A DNA stretch of 10,594 nucleotides, from positions 1 to 10,594 of the forward strand of contig CAZSPT010000028.1 of the NCBI GenBank assembly GCA_964608895.1, given 5' to 3'. Origin of the DNA: CAZSPT01 sp964608895 (GTDB lineage: Bacteria; Patescibacteriota; Patescibacteriia; 2-01-FULL-39-33). This document shows, piece by piece, positions 7,001 through 10,594 of this stretch (positions are counted from its first letter, which is position 1; each line of letters begins with the position of its first letter). The notes beneath the pieces were generated by a model. That model worked only from the letters and a program-made list of their open reading frames with translations, was not told the origin of the DNA and made no database searches. Position numbers and translations under genes: made by a program.

Positions 7001-8031
7001 TTTTGAAATTGAAAAATTATTTTGCGAATTAAAGCCTCCAAACCGTGTTCCTCGGCCACTTTTTGCCGCAGTTTTCGGCGCAATTGTTCTTTTTCATCCG
7101 CCGGCATTGCCTTTAACCAATTTATTTTTTCAGCCAATTCCGACGGAGATTTGTCGGCCAGCAACAGCTCTGACGGCAAAAATTCCTGAAAAGCTTCATT
7201 GGAAGTTATCGCTAAACAGCCGCAGGCCAACGCTTCCAAAACAACTTTATCCAAACTGCCGGTGCCGCTGGTGTTGATAAACAAGTCGGCTTGATGATAA
7301 TAGCGGACAATATCTTTATTGGCCACCCAGCCGGCGAAATTAATCTGATTTTCCAAGCCGAAAGAAGCAGTCAATTCTTTCAATTCGGCCAGATATTTTT
7401 TTTGAGCCGGCAAAATAACGCCGCCGACTATTTCCAGTCTGATATCCTTGTCTTTGGAAAGCGCCACAGCTTTAATAATTGACTGATAATTTTTGGTAGG
7501 CGAAATTCTTCCGATAGTCAAAAGATTAAAACCGCCGCCAGCCGACCGGCTTTCAATGGGATAAAATCTGTCCAAATCAATTCCATGGCCGATAACCGCC
7601 ACTTTTTTCGGAAACCACGGTCGGCGAAAAGACTTGGCGGAAGCAGTTACAATACGAACAGCAAAAATTTCCATCAGTCGCCGGCGCCAGCTGATTGACT
7701 TGTGAGTATACCAGCTGACGAGACGCTTGCCAAAAAGCTTGGTCAGCGCGGCGGCCAATATGGTATATTCCGGATTCATATGGCAAAAAACTCCGTCAAC
7801 TTTGGGGAGTAATTTTAACAGCAGCCGCTGGGAAGCAAATATTTTTCGCGCCTTTCCTTGAGGCAGCGAATACAACTCAACGTTTTCCGGCAGGCCTTCG
7901 CCCCGGCTGGCCTGCCAGGTGATTATCTTGAGCTCCTCAACCTGTCCGGCAAACTTGCGCGCCCAGTAGTAAGCAAAACCGGCCAAGGCGTCATCGCGGT
8001 CAATTTTTCTGGTGAATAATAGAATTTTCAT
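6997..8031 (-). CDS. GT4-family glycosyltransferase
   Basis: This complete 344-residue GT-B fold glycosyltransferase is somewhat short for family 4. The interdomain region reads VIGHGIDLDRFYP (146-158), and the donor domain opens with LLTIGRISPTKNYQSI (170-185). FAGWVANKDIVRYYHQADLFINTS follows at 232-255. The donor-site block GSLDKVVLEALACGCLAITS (258-277) carries E266 as the conserved second glutamate. The usual first glutamate of the EX7E pattern is absent (G258), and an LDK variant is present instead. It likely adds a sugar to a lipid-linked intermediate on the cytoplasmic side; donor and acceptor are unknown. ATGA overlaps join it to the GT2/GT-C fusion upstream and the B12-type radical SAM gene downstream. 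No Shine-Dalgarno precedes the ATG, which is chosen because the N-terminal strand MKILLFTRK is typical of the fold. Confidence 0.92.
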   Translation of the reverse strand: MKILLFTRKIDRDDALAGFAYYWARKFAGQVEELKIITWQASRGEGLPENVELYSLPQGKARKIFASQRLLLKLLPKVDGVFCHMNPEYTILAAALTKLFGKRLVSWYTHKSISWRRRLMEIFAVRIVTASAKSFRRPWFPKKVAVIGHGIDLDRFYPIESRSAGGGFNLLTIGRISPTKNYQSIIKAVALSKDKDIRLEIVGGVILPAQKKYLAELKELTASFGLENQINFAGWVANKDIVRYYHQADLFINTSGTGSLDKVVLEALACGCLAITSNEAFQEFLPSELLLADKSPSELAEKINWLKAMPADEKEQLRRKLRQKVAEEHGLEALIRKIIFQFQK

Positions 8032-10340
8032 TTTGTTCTTAAAATATAAATATCAGGACCGAGGTGCCGGACAAAAAACATTTTCCAATCAAAATAATTC
8101 GCCATGCGGCCGTCAACGCCGTAGCCGCCCCGGCCGGGACGGCCGCCCGAGAAAGAAGCGATAATGATATTATCCCTGATTTTTTCCCTTTCACTGGTAA
8201 TTAAAAAAATATTATGGGCTTTTCGTCCAAGATAAAATTGAAGTTTTTCTTCCCGAGTGTATTTATCAACCACCAACGGCCGGAAATCGCTGTTAAGGCC
8301 GCTGGCAATAACCTTTTGGCATTTGCTGGCGCAGAACTTGTCTTTAGTCAGCTGATAGCTTTTTTTATTTTTGGGAAGATAAAGATAGTTAACTTGATTA
8401 ATAATAATGTTCCGTCGGTAATTAAGGTTGGCAACCGTCCAATCGCGGGCGAGATTGTAACTGGTCGCGGCTGAAAGGAGATAAAGCGTCAACAAAAAAT
8501 AAATTACCGCGATAAATCCAAAAAGATAAAAAATCTTTCGAAATCTAATCTTGAAACTAATGACAATGAAAAACAGAAAAAATCCAAGTGGATAGCAATA
8601 GCGGAAGTAACTGTAAAGATTGTCGGCGCTCCAAGTGGCCAAAAAACCGATGGTCGCGAAATAAACGCAGAAATAAAGAGCGGCCAAGCCAAAAAGTTTT
8701 TTGTTTTTGACGCCGTCCTTTAAACTGAACAATAGCACAGCGAGCAGCAAAGGATAAAAAGCAAACAATCGCTGGAAATAGAGACTGAACGATTTAAAAA
8801 CCAAGCCGCGCTCGGCGCCAATTTCATCCAGCGGGCGATATTGACTGAAAATACTGGCTATCTGTCCGGAAATACCGGAAAAATTAAGCCAGCTGATTAT
8901 CACCAAAAGAGCCAGGCCGATCAAACTGTATTTCAAGGCCGATTTCAAAACTTTCGTGTCTTTGCGCCAAACCCAGGCAATAACCGCCAAATTAACCAAA
9001 AAAATGGCGTTCAAAGGAAAATTAGCGGCCGCCAAAAAGCCGAAAATAATACTCCAAAAAATATTTTTTGAAATCTGAAAAGAATCTTTATTCAACCGGC
9101 TAAGCGCTTGATACAAAAAATAAAAAGAAATAACCACCAGCAAAGTGCTTAAAACCCACATCTTACCGGTATGAAGAATCAAAACCGTAAGCATATTGCC
9201 GAAAAGCAGCAGCAACAACACCGCCCGGCTGCCGCTCTCGGAAACTTCTTGCCGAAGAATTTTGCTGATAAAATAAAGATAAACCAAAGCCAATAAAGCG
9301 CTCGCCAAGCGAGGAACAATATAAACCGTTTCCGGCGCCTGAACAAGATAATCTTCCAAAGCCGACAGACTGAAGCTGAAAAAAGGCAGTAGAATCGCCA
9401 GCTGGCCGCCGATTAAAAAATAATTCAAAAAATAAGTCAAAGTGCCGTAAGGCACATCTCCGGCCGCCGGCAGCAGAGAATGATTTTCCATAGCCCGCAA
9501 AACGCCGCCGACAAAATACATCTCGTCGGCGACAACATTAAGCATGGGAAAAGCGTGCCACAAGCCGACAAAAAAACTAACCGCCAAAACTAAAATAACC
9601 GTCCGCTCAAAATTAAGTTTGAATTTCTTGAGCTCTTTAAACTTCAGGTGGAAAATCGTTCCAAAAAACTTGAAAATTTCCTTGCGGGAAAGCTTTGACT
9701 GGCCGAGCCGGCGGTCATGAAAACTAATCGGGACTTCAGTAATTTTTAAACCGGCGCGTTCAACGCGGTAAATAAGCTCTTCCAGAAAAGAATAACCTTC
9801 GCTGGTTATCTTGTCCAAATCAACCCGGTCAAAAACCCGGCGGCGGTAAGCCCGGAAGCCGCTGGTTAAATCCTTGGCTTTAATGCCTAAAATCAATTTG
9901 GAGGCAAACATGGCGCCGGCGCTGCAAAATTTCCGCCAACAGTTCCAGCCGACGACTTCTCCGCCGGCCACCCGGCGCGAGCCAATCGCCAAATCATTTC
10001 CTTGGTTAAGCGCCTGGACCAATTCGGGAATTTTTGACGGCTGGTGGGAAAAATCAGCGTCCATGGAAATAACAACATCGGCGCCGGCCGCCAAAGCAAA
10101 CTTGAAGCCGGCCAGGTGGGCGCTGCCATAGCCCATTTTCCTCGGCCGCGCAATCAATTTCAACCGGGGAAACTCGCTTTGAAGCTCCTGAACCAGCCGG
10201 GCGGTGCCGTCCGGAGAATTATCATCAACAACCACCAGCGACAAATCAGCCAGCGGCAAACTGAAAATCCGGCGAATAAGCTTTTCAATATTTTCCGCTT
10301 CATTGTAGCAGGCAAGGGATATGAAAATTTTTTCGCTCAT
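8028..10340 (-). CDS. GT2 polyprenyl-phosphate glycosyltransferase fused to GT-C-like membrane domain
   Basis: This is the longest gene (770 residues). Residues 1 to about 240 are a DPM1-like GT2. Motifs are FISLACYNEAENIEKLI (6-22), VVDDNSPDGT (37-46), GYGSAHLAGF (70-79), the metal-binding MDADFSHQP (93-101) and RRLGQSKLSRKEIFKF (210-225). From about 246 to 625 come roughly ten membrane segments. The first loop has ADEMYF (271-276; D272, E273), the site where GT39/GT83-type GT-C enzymes carry catalytic acidic residues. RYCYPLGFF (580-588) resembles the late RYxxP helix. The tail (about 626-770) is soluble. A self-contained role is plausible: the GT2 half makes a polyprenyl-phosphate sugar and the membrane half uses it outside the cell. 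The ATG follows the only sizeable intergenic gap and is therefore the probable first gene of the operon. It ends in an ATGA overlap. Confidence 0.9.
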   Translation of the reverse strand: MSEKIFISLACYNEAENIEKLIRRIFSLPLADLSLVVVDDNSPDGTARLVQELQSEFPRLKLIARPRKMGYGSAHLAGFKFALAAGADVVISMDADFSHQPSKIPELVQALNQGNDLAIGSRRVAGGEVVGWNCWRKFCSAGAMFASKLILGIKAKDLTSGFRAYRRRVFDRVDLDKITSEGYSFLEELIYRVERAGLKITEVPISFHDRRLGQSKLSRKEIFKFFGTIFHLKFKELKKFKLNFERTVILVLAVSFFVGLWHAFPMLNVVADEMYFVGGVLRAMENHSLLPAAGDVPYGTLTYFLNYFLIGGQLAILLPFFSFSLSALEDYLVQAPETVYIVPRLASALLALVYLYFISKILRQEVSESGSRAVLLLLLFGNMLTVLILHTGKMWVLSTLLVVISFYFLYQALSRLNKDSFQISKNIFWSIIFGFLAAANFPLNAIFLVNLAVIAWVWRKDTKVLKSALKYSLIGLALLVIISWLNFSGISGQIASIFSQYRPLDEIGAERGLVFKSFSLYFQRLFAFYPLLLAVLLFSLKDGVKNKKLFGLAALYFCVYFATIGFLATWSADNLYSYFRYCYPLGFFLFFIVISFKIRFRKIFYLFGFIAVIYFLLTLYLLSAATSYNLARDWTVANLNYRRNIIINQVNYLYLPKNKKSYQLTKDKFCASKCQKVIASGLNSDFRPLVVDKYTREEKLQFYLGRKAHNIFLITSEREKIRDNIIIASFSGGRPGRGGYGVDGRMANYFDWKMFFVRHLGPDIYILRTK

Positions 10341-10353
10341 AATCTTGAATTTG

Positions 10354-10384
10354 ATTAAAATATCAATAAAACAAAAAGCGTCAG
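10354..10384 (-). promoter_or_regulatory. Weak candidate promoter upstream of the GT2/GT-C fusion
   Basis: The 90-nt spacer 10341-10430 is 19% G+C. On the coding strand it contains CTGACG (10384-10379) as a possible -35. TATTTT (10362-10357, 16-nt spacing) or the better TTTAAT (10359-10354, 19-nt spacing) could be the -10. None is a good consensus match, and the base composition makes chance matches likely. A small inverted repeat, TTGAT/ATCAA with a 6-nt loop (10351-10366), overlaps the -10 candidates. The position before the first gene of the coupled block is the main reason to list it. Confidence 0.22.
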
Positions 10385-10421
10385 TAAAATTAAAAACTCA
10401 ACAAAACAAATAAAAACCATC

Positions 10422-10459
10422 AAAAAAAAATCAAATGCCGTCGCCATAGCCGGCCGCCA
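10422..10459 (-). terminator. Possible weak rho-independent terminator after the upstream GT4 gene
   Basis: On the transcribed strand the GC-rich end of the upstream GT4 gene can fold into short hairpins. One is a GCCG/CGGC stem with a 10-nt loop (10437-10454). The TGA and then a run of nine T residues (10422-10430) follow. The stem is only 4 bp, and 6 nt separate it from the T run, so it is a poor match to a canonical terminator. A stronger 6-bp GCCGGC/GCCGGC stem lies further upstream, too far from the T run. The T run may simply be part of the AT-rich spacer. Confidence 0.25.
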
Positions 10460-10594
10460 GCCGGCGCCAAAATCCAATTATTTTGGAATAATTATCGCTA
10501 AAGCGTTCAGCCGCCAGCCGCCGGCCTTGAGCGCCGAAAGCCCGGGCTTTTTCAGGGTCGGCTAAAAGCTCTGAAATGCGGTCGGCCAAAGCGC
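10431..10594 (-). CDS. GT4-family glycosyltransferase, C-terminal fragment (5' end outside window)
   Basis: Only the last 53 codons plus TGA are visible; the gene begins beyond the right edge. The peptide starts ALADRISELLADPEKARAFG, continues with AQGRRLAAERFSDNYSKIIG, and ends FWRRLAAGYGDGI. The pattern of a helix with LLxDPexxxxfGxxGRxxxxxxFS, then a final helix ending near a tryptophan, is the usual C-terminus of GT-B family 4 glycosyltransferases. Donor and acceptor cannot be inferred. It lies in the same direction as the operon, 90 nt upstream of the GT2/GT-C fusion, so it may belong to the same transcript or end the previous one. The call rests on a short tail and is therefore less secure than the others. 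Confidence 0.72.
   Translation of the reverse strand, partial: ALADRISELLADPEKARAFGAQGRRLAAERFSDNYSKIIGFWRRLAAGYGDGI

Noticed and set aside
10044..10358. 104-codon plus-strand open frame over the start of the GT2/GT-C fusion
   Set aside because: It is antisense to conserved GT2 motifs, low in complexity and without domain features. It runs into the spacer only because stops are sparse there.
1..10594. CRISPR array, tRNA/rRNA genes, transposase or integrase genes
   Set aside because: No regularly spaced repeats, RNA-gene cores or mobile-element proteins were seen on either strand.

Overview
The window is a single-strand block of surface-glycan biosynthesis genes. Every gene reads on the minus strand, so transcription runs from the high coordinates to the low ones. 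There are seven complete genes and two genes cut by the window edges. No tRNA, rRNA, CRISPR array or insertion sequence was seen. The organism is probably a bacterium with a small, compact genome, and the Patescibacteria/CPR fit best. The reasons are tightly overlapping genes, no Shine-Dalgarno sequence before any of the eight visible starts, A/T-only stretches at several junctions, and many glycosyltransferases packed together. This placement is inference. TGA is clearly used as a stop, which argues against the code-25 lineages (Gracilibacteria/Absconditabacteria).

In transcription order: (i) 10594-10431, the C-terminal end of a GT4 glycosyltransferase; (ii) a 90-nt, 19% GC spacer, the only real intergenic region, with a weak possible terminator and a weak possible promoter; (iii) 10340-8028, a GT2 polyprenyl-phosphate sugar synthase fused to a multi-spanning GT-C-like domain; (iv) 8031-6997, a GT4 glycosyltransferase; (v) 7000-5465, a BchE-like radical SAM protein with an N-terminal B12-binding-like domain; (vi) 5463-3532, a GT4 glycosyltransferase fused to a radical SAM/SPASM domain; (vii) 3535-2648, a PAPS-type sulfotransferase; (viii) 2651-1476, a GT4 glycosyltransferase; (ix) 1486-323, a multi-spanning GT-C-like membrane protein; (x) 312-1, the N-terminal part of a second DPM1-like GT2.

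From (iii) to (x) the genes are joined by four ATGA overlaps, one 11-bp overlap and gaps of 1 and 10 nt, so they very likely form one translationally coupled operon. The likely logic is as follows. The GT2 enzymes charge a polyprenyl-phosphate carrier. The GT-C membrane proteins transfer that sugar on the outer face. The cytoplasmic GT4 enzymes extend a lipid-linked oligosaccharide. The sulfotransferase and the two radical SAM proteins decorate or rearrange it, or act on an associated molecule.

The most unusual elements are the GT4-radical SAM/SPASM fusion and its placement directly after a second radical SAM gene, next to a sulfotransferase. Together they suggest an undescribed modified, possibly sulfated glycan. 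Its chemistry cannot be read from the sequence.
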